Assembly: GCF_014640175.1 (NCBI RefSeq)
Contig: NZ_BMGL01000016.1
Coordinates: 1 to 62,933, forward strand
Source: Psychroflexus salis
GTDB lineage: Bacteria; Bacteroidota; Bacteroidia; Flavobacteriales; Flavobacteriaceae
Reading direction: 5' to 3'
DNA: 62,933 nt
Shown here: one piece after another, positions 24,800 to 31,877 of the stretch
Numbering within the stretch: position 1 is the stretch's first letter
Layout: each line of letters starts with the position of its first letter
Notes under the pieces: generated by a model
Told to the model about the DNA's origin: nothing
The model's input: the letters and a program-made list of their open reading frames with translations, nothing else
The model's database searches: none
Translations under genes and position numbers: made by a program

Positions 24800-25537
24800 A
24801 TGTTTAAATTAGTTGGAATTGTAGCAGGGTTTTTAGTATTCAAAGGTTTTTTTGGTGCTTTTATAGGTTTTTTTATTGGTAGTGCAATAGACCGTTTATT
24901 GGGTACAAAAGTGCAATTTCAAACAAGTAGTTTTGGCGATCGTAGCAGAAATGTAAGCCCTGGCGATTTTGAACTTAATTTACTCTCCTTAGCTTCAATA
25001 GTTATTAAAGCAGATGGAAAAACCACCCAACAAGAACTCGATTTTGTACGCCAATATTTTGTGCAAGCTTACGGAAAGGAACGGGCTAATGCTACTTTTA
25101 GAACTTTTAACCAAGTAGTTAAAAAGCGAGAAGTTTCTGCAGAACGAATTTGCGATTTTATTCGTCCAAGATTAAGTTACGAAGTGCGTCTTCAAGTCTT
25201 GCATTTCCTTTTTAATATAGGTCAGGCAGACGGTCGTGTGTCTGATGCTGAATTAAATGTTATCATGCGTATTGCCAGAAATTTACGCATTAACAAATAC
25301 GATTTTGAAAGCATTAAAGCAATGTTCTTTAAATCGGCAGATAATGCTTATAAAATTCTAGAAATCGATAAGTCCGCTTCTAACGACGAAGTAAAAAAAG
25401 CTTATCGGAAAATGGCCAAAAAGTATCATCCCGATAAATTACAACATATGGATGAAGCTTACCAAAAAGGCGCGCAAGAAAAGTTTACTAAAGTACAAGA
25501 AGCTTACGAGCAAATACAAAAAGAACGCGGTATATAA
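24800..25537 (+). CDS. TerB-like / DnaJ-domain protein (DjlA-like)
   Basis: 245 residues. A Gly/Phe-rich hydrophobic N-terminus ([20 protein letters not shown]) probably inserts in the membrane. Residues about 50-170 form a TerB-like helical domain ([35 protein letters not shown]), and the last 65 residues form a J-domain with HPD in KKYHPDKLQ. The layout matches DjlA, a membrane DnaK co-chaperone. A -7 match TATATTTG lies at 24775-24782. Confidence 0.88.
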   Translation: MFKLVGIVAGFLVFKGFFGAFIGFFIGSAIDRLLGTKVQFQTSSFGDRSRNVSPGDFELNLLSLASIVIKADGKTTQQELDFVRQYFVQAYGKERANATFRTFNQVVKKREVSAERICDFIRPRLSYEVRLQVLHFLFNIGQADGRVSDAELNVIMRIARNLRINKYDFESIKAMFFKSADNAYKILEIDKSASNDEVKKAYRKMAKKYHPDKLQHMDEAYQKGAQEKFTKVQEAYEQIQKERGI

Positions 25538-25576
25538 TAACAGTTTTTTAAGCATTTACTAGCTTAAAATTCAACA

Positions 25577-26602
25577 TTAATTTTTTTTGGTAGGATGCTC
25601 AATTTTACCATTGGCATATTGAGCAAAACGCCCTGTGTTTTTATCGTGTACATTTTCGTACACATCATGCGGCCATCCACCAAATTGAGAATGTTGATAG
25701 GTGTTAATTACCTCCATCATTTCTGTTCTAGAGTTTGCCACAAAAGGGCCTTGTTGTACAACAGGCTCGTTAATCGGCATTCCTTCTAAAAGTAGAAATT
25801 CAGCTTTAGTGGTTGCATTTTTTAACAACAGCTCTTCGGTAGGATTTAAAACAAGCGAATGCTTTTCTTGTATGGTAAATCCATCTGCTTCAATTTGACT
25901 ACCACTATAAAAAAACAACATTTTATTAGTGTTTGCTTTCGATGCAGGAAGCACCCATTCTGCATGAGCATCCATCGTTATTCGCCATATTTGCACATGG
26001 TTTTCTTCCTTTGCTGCAAACGAATCTGGTGTGGGAGCAATTGCTTTTTGGTTACATAGTTTACCTGCAATTAGTTTTACACTAATGCCATTACCATTTG
26101 CATCGTTTATTTTTTCAACAGGAATATCTTCATTCCAAAACATTTTAAAATGTGGATTCACTTTTTTTGAACGAGCCGGTAAGTTTAACCACAACTGAAA
26201 TAAAACCAAGGGATTTTTTTGGTCTTGGTGTACTAGCGGAAACATTTCGGAATGTAAAATGCCTTTACCAGCCGTCATCCATTGTACATCGCCATTTCCA
26301 AATCTCCCTTTTGCACCTAAAGAATCAGAATGATCTGCAAAACCTTCTTCAACTAAAGTTATGGTTTCAAAACCAGCATGTGGATGTCCAGGAAATCCAG
26401 GCACTTTTTGGCCGTGATACATTCTAAAACCATCTTTTTTGGTAAAATCATTACCTGGAATTCTTCCGCTTAGATACGATGGGTCTGGGCCTAGATTTTC
26501 ATTTCCTTTAGGAAAATCGTCTTGATGATATGCACAAAATAGAAACGGGTCTAAAGTTTCCCAGTGAAAACCCAGTTCGCGTATTTTTAATATTTTAGGC
26601 AT
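25577..26602 (-). CDS. Pirin family protein
   Basis: 341 residues, bicupin. Metal ligands of the N-terminal cupin are visible in PGFPGHPHAGFETITLVEEG and TAGKGILHSEMF. Some bacterial pirins have quercetin dioxygenase activity and others bind partner enzymes; the role cannot be told from sequence. The C-terminal cupin and tail (RFAQYANGKIEHP) make it longer than the E. coli YhhW type. The lipoprotein gene starts upstream on the same strand with a two-base gap. Confidence 0.9.
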   Translation of the reverse strand: MPKILKIRELGFHWETLDPFLFCAYHQDDFPKGNENLGPDPSYLSGRIPGNDFTKKDGFRMYHGQKVPGFPGHPHAGFETITLVEEGFADHSDSLGAKGRFGNGDVQWMTAGKGILHSEMFPLVHQDQKNPLVLFQLWLNLPARSKKVNPHFKMFWNEDIPVEKINDANGNGISVKLIAGKLCNQKAIAPTPDSFAAKEENHVQIWRITMDAHAEWVLPASKANTNKMLFFYSGSQIEADGFTIQEKHSLVLNPTEELLLKNATTKAEFLLLEGMPINEPVVQQGPFVANSRTEMMEVINTYQHSQFGGWPHDVYENVHDKNTGRFAQYANGKIEHPTKKN

Positions 26603-26604
26603 GT

Positions 26605-27414
26605 TTAAAAGTAAATAATAAATTCACCATTGGTTATACTACTTCCTTCATCGGTAGTAAAGTTAAATGTACCCGCTACACTATTTAATGTTTCATTAAA
26701 TGAAATAACATCTATGTTTCCGTCTGTAGCAAACTCGATTCCTTCGGGTGTTTGGTAGGAAGCTTCAAAACCTTCATCTTGTCCAAAAACATATTCACCA
26801 ACTTCCGTAGGATTAGGTATTGAAATAGCAATAGAAGTTTGTGAAGCAGTTGTGCCACTAAACAAAATTGAATTTCCTTGCTGCATTCCAATTACAATAA
26901 GAATGTTAAGGTTGCTTCCATTTACAGTAGCTTCTAGCACATTTTCTACGTCTGGATTTTCGTCATTAATAGGTATGTCTGCATTGCTAAACGGGACACG
27001 CCAAATTGTACCTTTAGAAAAGTTTAGCCGTTCGCCAACACCGTTTCTTCTAGCTTCAAAATAAAAGTTACCTGTTACATAAGCATTGGTTATTTCTTCA
27101 ATTTCAATCATTCCCCCAGAATTTGGTCCGGCTGTAATAAAAGTATTACCATCGCTTACAAAAGAAGCAGAATTACCAGAATTCGGTGAAATTTCATAAA
27201 GACCAACAGCGCTTGCATTGGTTTTTAATCTTACAGCATCTACATTAGAGCCTTGAATAATAAGTTCTCCAGCTTCGTTAATAAAAGCAGTTTCGGAGTT
27301 CGATCTAAACAAAGTTTCGTTTACTTCACCCTGTATAATAGAGCTAGGTTCAACAACATCTTCACAGGCAGAAAAAAGAATAACAAAGACAAATAAATAC
27401 AGGATATTACGCAT
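26605..27414 (-). CDS. Lipoprotein of unknown function (DUF6252-like)
   Basis: 269 residues from the ATG at 27414. An upstream extension of the frame would run into the rpsP promoter and has no signal peptide at its start. A lipoprotein signal with lipobox-like FSACED sits around residues 15-20. The rest is beta-rich with two similar ends: NAYVTGNFYFEARR in the middle and NSVAGTFNFTTDEGSSITNG at the C-terminus. This resembles DUF6252 lipoproteins of Bacteroidota, but the family call is from memory and tentative. Divergent from rpsP. Confidence 0.65.
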   Translation of the reverse strand: MRNILYLFVFVILFSACEDVVEPSSIIQGEVNETLFRSNSETAFINEAGELIIQGSNVDAVRLKTNASAVGLYEISPNSGNSASFVSDGNTFITAGPNSGGMIEIEEITNAYVTGNFYFEARRNGVGERLNFSKGTIWRVPFSNADIPINDENPDVENVLEATVNGSNLNILIVIGMQQGNSILFSGTTASQTSIAISIPNPTEVGEYVFGQDEGFEASYQTPEGIEFATDGNIDVISFNETLNSVAGTFNFTTDEGSSITNGEFIIYF

Positions 27415-27491
27415 AATAAGTTTAAAATTTAAGAAACAAATGTAAAATAAAATATTCAATCTATTTAATGCAAGTCTTAAAATAATTAGCT

Positions 27492-27499
27492 TATCTTTG
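27492..27499 (+). promoter_or_regulatory. -7 element for rpsP
   Basis: TATCTTTG matches TAnnTTTG, 56 bases before the rpsP ATG. A TTTA at 27464-27467 is 24 bases upstream, further than the ideal -33. Confidence 0.5.
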
Positions 27500-27526
27500 C
27501 GCGCAATTTTAATAGTATTAATAATC

Positions 27527-27541
27527 GGAGTCGCGAACTCC
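27527..27541 (+). promoter_or_regulatory. Short hairpin in the rpsP leader
   Basis: GGAGT-CGCGA-ACTCC, a 5-bp perfect stem 14 bases before the rpsP ATG. Ribosomal protein leaders often hold such hairpins for feedback by the protein, so this is a candidate S16 leader element. No downstream terminator is present, so any control would act on translation. Confidence 0.4.
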
Positions 27542-27555
27542 AAAATTTAATTTTT

Positions 27556-28119
27556 ATGCCAGTAAAAATCAGATTACAAAGACACGGTAAAAAAGGAAAA
27601 CCTTTTTACTGGGTAGTAGCCGCCGACGCGCGCGCTAAGAGAGATGGTAAATTCTTAGAAAAATTAGGAATTTACAATCCAACCACTAATCCTGCAACGG
27701 TTGAGCTAGATGTAGATGCATCTGTAAAATGGCTTCGTAATGGAGCACAACCAACCGATACTGCAAGAAGAATTCTTTCTTACAAAGGAGCAATGCTTAA
27801 AAAACACTTGCTAGCCGGAGTAGATAAAGGTGCACTTACCCAAGAGCAAGCTAACGAAAAAATGGAAGCTTGGTTAAAGGAAAAAGAAGACCAAGTTTTC
27901 GCTAAAAGCCAAGAAGTAACTCAAACTGCAGCCGAAGCTAAACAAAAAGCTTTAGACGCAGAAAAAGAGAAAAATGCTAAGCGTGAAGCTGATGCTAAAG
28001 CTGCTAAAGATGAAGCTGATGCTGAAGCAAAAGCTGCTGCAGAAGCAGAAGCTAAAACGGAAGAAGCTACAGAAGAAACAGCAACCGAAGAAGCTAGCGA
28101 TGACAAAAAGGAAGCTTAA
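27556..28119 (+). CDS. rpsP: 30S ribosomal protein S16 with long acidic/Ala-rich C-terminal tail
   Basis: 187 residues, about twice the usual S16. Residues 1-85 are typical S16: VKIRLQRHGKKGKPFYWVV, ADARAKRDGKFLEKLGIYNP and WLRNGAQPTDTARRILS. From about residue 115 it runs into an Ala/Glu/Lys-rich, highly charged segment, likely helical or disordered. Similar tails are found in other Bacteroidota S16 proteins; their role is unknown. It is followed 12 bases later by rimM, which matures the 30S subunit, so the two form a ribosome-assembly operon. Confidence 0.95.
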   Translation: MPVKIRLQRHGKKGKPFYWVVAADARAKRDGKFLEKLGIYNPTTNPATVELDVDASVKWLRNGAQPTDTARRILSYKGAMLKKHLLAGVDKGALTQEQANEKMEAWLKEKEDQVFAKSQEVTQTAAEAKQKALDAEKEKNAKREADAKAAKDEADAEAKAAAEAEAKTEEATEETATEEASDDKKEA

Positions 28120-28131
28120 TATTGTTTAACG

Positions 28132-28662
28132 ATGACCAAAGATGAATGCTTTTATCTCGGTAAAATCGTTAGCAAATATAGCTTTAAGGGAGAGTTACTG
28201 ATTAAATTAGATACAGACGAACCCGAAACTTACCTTACAACGGAATCGATTTTGGTAGAATTAAACCAAAAATTGATTCCGTTTTTTATTGAAGAATCCA
28301 GCCTTCATAAATCTAGCTTGCTCCGCGTTCGAATCGAAGATATAGCTAACGAAGAAGATGCCGACGAGCTTGTTGGCTTATCAGTATTTCTTCCTATAAA
28401 AGAATTGCCTGAGTTGGCTGAAGACCAATTTTATTATCACGAAATTATTGGCTTTACCGCTTTCGATAAAAATTCAGGGAAAATAGGAAGCATATCTGGA
28501 GTAAACGACTCCACACCACAAGCCCTGTTCGAAATTAAACACCCAAGCGGTAAAGAAATTTTGATTCCTGTAAACGATTCGTTTATTGAAAAAATCGATA
28601 AGCTTAACCAAGAATTTTATTTTCAAACTCCCGAAGGATTAATTGAGATGTACTTAGATTAA
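28132..28662 (+). CDS. rimM: 16S rRNA processing protein
   Basis: 176 residues. It helps assemble the 30S head around S19. The N-terminal RimM domain has YLGKIVSKYSFKGELLIKL and the C-terminal PRC barrel has FYYHEIIGFTAFD and EILIPVNDSFIEKID. It is coupled to rpsP, a conserved order. Confidence 0.93.
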   Translation: MTKDECFYLGKIVSKYSFKGELLIKLDTDEPETYLTTESILVELNQKLIPFFIEESSLHKSSLLRVRIEDIANEEDADELVGLSVFLPIKELPELAEDQFYYHEIIGFTAFDKNSGKIGSISGVNDSTPQALFEIKHPSGKEILIPVNDSFIEKIDKLNQEFYFQTPEGLIEMYLD

Positions 28663-28864
28663 GTCGTTTTTTGTATTTATAAGCTAAAAACAGTATTTCA
28701 AAAAATAGACTCTGCAATGTATAAATATCTTGTATTGTGCATCTTGTAACATCTTACATTTGTAATCAGTAAAAGTTTTTTATATATATTAAAATGAACT
28801 AATCAATGTTGTGGATGAAAGTCCTTAAATCGAAAGATTTTGTGGCTTTTTTTGTAGAAAACAT
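28663..28864. other. Intergenic region before the aromatic operon leader
   Basis: About 200 bases without a gene; with the promoter, leader peptide and attenuator the distance from rimM to pheA is 368 bases. A TACATTTG at 28755-28762 is a further -7 match, with ATTG at 28734-28737 17 bases upstream as a weak -33, so a second start is possible. Confidence 0.4.
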
Positions 28865-28894
28865 TTTGCCATTAAAATCTTTGTTTTACTTTAG
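28865..28894 (+). promoter_or_regulatory. Promoter of the aromatic amino acid operon
   Basis: TTTG at 28865-28868 and TACTTTAG at 28887-28894 (one base off TAnnTTTG) are 18 bases apart, the same spacing as the tRNA-Val promoter. Transcription would start near 28900, just before the leader peptide ATG at 28913. Confidence 0.5.
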
Positions 28895-28912
28895 CAATAT
28901 ATTACAAACCAA

Positions 28913-28981
28913 ATGCTAAACAAAGTTTATTTCTGGAACTATTTTTATTTTGCTTTTTCAAGCGAAACAGGGGAGTTCTAA
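28913..28981 (+). CDS. Aromatic leader peptide (22 aa) of the pheA operon attenuator
   Basis: The ATG-to-TAA frame encodes 22 residues with the core VYFWNYFYFAF. Residues 6-15 contain eight aromatic residues in ten (four Phe, three Tyr, one Trp), with another Phe at the end. This is the hallmark of a regulatory leader peptide whose translation measures charged tRNA-Phe, tRNA-Tyr and tRNA-Trp. The stop codon at 28979-28981 lies inside the segment that pairs with the 5' arm of the terminator stem. The frame is far too short to be found by ordinary gene callers. Confidence 0.85.
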   Translation: MLNKVYFWNYFYFAFSSETGEF

Positions 28982-29030
28982 ATAAATGTGAACATAAATT
29001 TATAGAAGCCCCAAATATGGGGCTTTTTTT
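28926..29030 (+). promoter_or_regulatory. Transcription attenuator of the aromatic operon (1:2, 2:3 and 3:4 pairings)
   Basis: Four segments pair in alternative ways. Segment 1 (28926-28940, in the leader peptide codons) pairs with segment 2 (28974-28986): 7 + 5 bp around a small internal loop. Segment 2 (28970-28980) can instead pair with segment 3 (29003-29012): GGGG with CCCC and TTCTA with TAGAA. Segment 3 (29006-29012) pairs with segment 4 (29019-29025) as the terminator, a 7-bp AAGCCCC/GGGGCTT stem with a 6-base loop and a T-tract to 29030. Stalling on aromatic codons blocks segment 1 and frees segment 2 for the antiterminator; normal translation to the stop covers segment 2 and lets the terminator form. 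The pheA ATG follows the T-tract with no gap. Confidence 0.85.
29006..29030 (+). terminator. Regulated intrinsic terminator directly before pheA
   Basis: The 3:4 hairpin of the attenuator: a perfect 7-bp GC-rich stem followed by seven Ts ending at 29030. Read-through is needed to express the whole four-gene operon. Confidence 0.9.
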
Positions 29031-29864
29031 ATGCCTATGAGTTTTTCAAAAATTGCTATACAAGGAATTGAAGGTTCTAATCATTATAAAGTGATTACGG
29101 ATTATTTTAATGCACAAACGCAAATAAAAGCATGTTCAACTTTTAGAGAAGTTGTAGATGCTTTGGTTCATAACCAAGTAGATGCAGCTTTAATGGCCAT
29201 AGAAAATTCTATTGCGGGAAGTATTTTGCCCAATTACCGATTACTCATCGATGCTAATTTGCAAATTACCCAAGAGTTTTATTTAAACATCTGTCATAAT
29301 TTAGTCGCTTTACCTAACCAAAGTATAGAAGATATTACCCAAGTAAAATCTCACCAAATGGCACTACATCAGTGTGGCGAATTTTTTAATGCACACCCAC
29401 ATATTCGCTTAATTGAAGATGAAGATACTGCTCTACCCGCTAAAGTTATTGCAGAAAATAAACAAAAAAATGTGGCTGCTTTGGTGCCAACTGGCACAGC
29501 CGAATTGTTTGGCTTAACTGTTATTCAGCCCAATATACAAGATGTCGACTCCAACGAAACCCGTTTTGTATTATTAGAAAAGTCGGCTAAAACAGGAATA
29601 GAAAATGCCAACAAAGCCACTTTGCATTTTGAATTAAAGCATGAGCGTGGAAGTTTAGCAGTGCTCTTAGCTGTAATGCATCAATACCAAATGAATCTCA
29701 CTAAAATACAAAGCATTCCCATTGCTCATAAAAAATGGACTTACGCTTTTATTGTTGATGTGCGATTTACAGATGCAGAGAATTTTAAAAAAATGAGCCA
29801 AGAGCTAACTTCTACTACAGAAGTATTTCAAGTACTTGGTCTATACAAAAGCGGAAGAATATGA
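29031..29864 (+). CDS. pheA: Prephenate dehydratase
   Basis: 277 residues. It converts prephenate to phenylpyruvate, the committed step to phenylalanine. The catalytic TRF motif is in SNETRFVLLEK (residues about 180-190), and DAALMAIENSIAGS marks the N-terminal domain. The C-terminal 80 residues form an ACT domain, but the Phe-binding motifs are altered: GALV reads GSLA and ESRP reads QSIP. There is no chorismate mutase domain; that activity is fused to the DAHP synthase at the end of the operon. The first ATG (29031) touches the terminator T-tract; a second ATG at 29037 is possible. Confidence 0.92.
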   Translation: MPMSFSKIAIQGIEGSNHYKVITDYFNAQTQIKACSTFREVVDALVHNQVDAALMAIENSIAGSILPNYRLLIDANLQITQEFYLNICHNLVALPNQSIEDITQVKSHQMALHQCGEFFNAHPHIRLIEDEDTALPAKVIAENKQKNVAALVPTGTAELFGLTVIQPNIQDVDSNETRFVLLEKSAKTGIENANKATLHFELKHERGSLAVLLAVMHQYQMNLTKIQSIPIAHKKWTYAFIVDVRFTDAENFKKMSQELTSTTEVFQVLGLYKSGRI

Positions 29865-31027
29865 TTCGATTTTCAACGCGATTAGCGCAAACAGAAGAAT
29901 ACTACTTTAGCAAAAAGTTAAAAGAAGTAAAAGCTTTAAAAGAAGCAGGAAAACCAATTATAAACTTAGGGATTGGCAGCCCAGATTTAGCTCCGCCCAA
30001 CTCGGTTTTTCAAGCTATTGAAGATGCTTTGCACGAAAAAAATGCTTTTCAATATCAGGCATATCGCGGTATTGACGAATTGCGAAATGCATTGGCTTTT
30101 TTTTATAAACAACACTACAATCTTAGCATTGATCCTGAAGAAGAAATTCTGCCGTTAATGGGTTCTAAGGAAGGAATTATGCTCACTTCTATGGCATTTT
30201 TAAATGAAGGCGACCAAGTTTTAATTCCCAATCCAGGTTATCCAACTTATGCTGCGGTAACTAAATTGTTAAATGCAGTACCCAAGTTTTATAATTTAGA
30301 TGAAGAAAATAAATGGCATCCTAATTTAGAAATGCTTCAACAAATGGATCTATCTAAAGTAAAAATCATGTGGATTAACTATCCGAACATGCCAACAGGT
30401 GCAGATGCCGACCGACAAAAAATTCAAAAAATTATCAACTTTGCCATTCAACATGAAATTTTGTTGGTAAACGACAATCCTTACAGCATGATTTTAACCG
30501 AAAATCCATTTTCTGTTTTTCAGCTACCTAATGCCAATCAAGTTGCTCTAGAGTTAAACTCCATGAGTAAAAGCTTTAACTTAGCTGGTTTTAGAACAGG
30601 GTTTTTAGTCGGAAACGCTTCATTTGTAAATGCGGTAATTAAAGTGAAAAGCAATATGGATAGTGGGATGTTTTTACCCATTCAGCAAACCGCAGCAAAA
30701 GTACTTCAGTTAGAAAAAAATTGGTTTACTGAATTAAATGAAGTTTATAAAAAACGCCGGCAATGGATTTGGAAAATTGCAGACGAGCTCGATTTAAGTT
30801 ACGATGAAAATACCACAGGCTTATTTGTTTGGGCACAATTAAAAAATAAAGAAAAAGCAGAAAAATTAGCTGATCGATTACTCTATGAAGCCGACTTATT
30901 TGTTACGCCAGGAAAAATATTTGGAAGCCAAGGAGAAACATATCTGCGATTTTCCTTATGTGTTGATATAGCAGACTTACAAGTTTGTTTAGAACGGGTT
31001 CAAAAATTCAAAAAAACGAACTTATGA
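29861..31027 (+). CDS. Class I/II PLP aminotransferase, probably aromatic/prephenate-linked
   Basis: 388 residues. Its ATG overlaps the pheA stop by four bases (ATGA). The fold-type I features are INLGIGSPDLAPP near the start, YQAYRGIDELRNALA, the PLP-binding NPGYPTYAA region, VNDNPYSMI and the Schiff-base Lys in NSMSKSFNLAGFRTGF (residues about 228-243). From its place between pheA and tyrA it most likely transaminates phenylpyruvate and 4-hydroxyphenylpyruvate to Phe and Tyr (inference). An LL-diaminopimelate-type activity is a sequence-level alternative. Confidence 0.85.
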   Translation: MIRFSTRLAQTEEYYFSKKLKEVKALKEAGKPIINLGIGSPDLAPPNSVFQAIEDALHEKNAFQYQAYRGIDELRNALAFFYKQHYNLSIDPEEEILPLMGSKEGIMLTSMAFLNEGDQVLIPNPGYPTYAAVTKLLNAVPKFYNLDEENKWHPNLEMLQQMDLSKVKIMWINYPNMPTGADADRQKIQKIINFAIQHEILLVNDNPYSMILTENPFSVFQLPNANQVALELNSMSKSFNLAGFRTGFLVGNASFVNAVIKVKSNMDSGMFLPIQQTAAKVLQLEKNWFTELNEVYKKRRQWIWKIADELDLSYDENTTGLFVWAQLKNKEKAEKLADRLLYEADLFVTPGKIFGSQGETYLRFSLCVDIADLQVCLERVQKFKKTNL

Positions 31028-31869
31028 AAGTAGCCAGCATAGGTTTAGGTTTAATCGGTGGTTCTTTTGCGTTGGCCTTGCAAGAACATGTTCTTGAAGT
31101 AGAAATTTGGGGAATAGACCACAATCAAGCACATATTGAAGCGGCTTTGGCTCGGAAAATTATTCACCATAAAGGAAGTATAGACGATTTAAAAAACTTC
31201 GATTTAATTGTTTTGAGTATTCCGGTTGATGCAGCAAGTGCATTGTTACCCGAAATTTTACATCAAGCAGAAAAAGAATGTTTAGTAATCGATATGGGTT
31301 CTACAAAAAATGATGTTTGCGAAGCGGTAAAAAATCATGTAAAACGCAATCAATTTTTAGCCTTGCATCCCATTGCAGGAACAGAATTTTCGGGACCAAA
31401 GGCCGCTTTTGCTAGTTTGTTTAACAACGCGATGATGATTGTTTGCGAAGCTGAAAAAACCGATGAAAATTTAAAGAAAAAGGCCTACCAAATTTTACAG
31501 AAACTCAAAATGCAGCTTCATTTTATGTCGCCCAAAGAACACGATAAACATTTAGCGTATGTTTCGCATTTATCGCATGTAAGTTCATTTATGTTAGGAA
31601 AAACAGTATTGGATTTAGAAAAAAATGAAGGTGAAATTTTCAATTTAGCAGGCAGTGGCTTCGAATCTACGGTGCGTTTAGCTAAATCGAATTCTAAAAC
31701 TTGGATAGCCATATTTAAGCAAAATAAAGCTGAGGTACTAACTAGCCTAAAAGAGTATCAACAAAATTTAAAAGAATTTGAAAAACTTTTAGAAACCAAC
31801 CAATTTTCTGAACTTGAAAATTTATTGAATTCAACAAGTAGAATTAAAGAGATATTAGCCAAAAAATAA
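31024..31869 (+). CDS. tyrA: Prephenate dehydrogenase
   Basis: 281 residues from the ATG overlapping the previous stop by four bases. It oxidatively decarboxylates prephenate to 4-hydroxyphenylpyruvate on the way to tyrosine. Visible features are the Rossmann start VASIGLGLIGGSFALAL, VIDMGSTKNDVCE, HPIAGTEFSGPKAA and the catalytic-region AYVSHLSHVSSFML. No ACT domain follows, so feedback by Tyr would have to act elsewhere. Together with pheA it splits the prephenate branch point within one transcript. Confidence 0.93.
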   Translation: MKVASIGLGLIGGSFALALQEHVLEVEIWGIDHNQAHIEAALARKIIHHKGSIDDLKNFDLIVLSIPVDAASALLPEILHQAEKECLVIDMGSTKNDVCEAVKNHVKRNQFLALHPIAGTEFSGPKAAFASLFNNAMMIVCEAEKTDENLKKKAYQILQKLKMQLHFMSPKEHDKHLAYVSHLSHVSSFMLGKTVLDLEKNEGEIFNLAGSGFESTVRLAKSNSKTWIAIFKQNKAEVLTSLKEYQQNLKEFEKLLETNQFSELENLLNSTSRIKEILAKK

Positions 31870-31877
31870 AAGAAAGC

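Noticed and set aside
27921-28106. Minus-strand Ala/Ser-rich frame
   Set aside because: It is the antisense of the repetitive S16 tail and an artefact of its codon pattern.
28806-28919. 37-codon ATG frame ending inside the leader-peptide start
   Set aside because: It begins upstream of the likely transcription start, has no residue bias that fits attenuation and no recognisable family. The aromatic leader at 28913 explains the region better.
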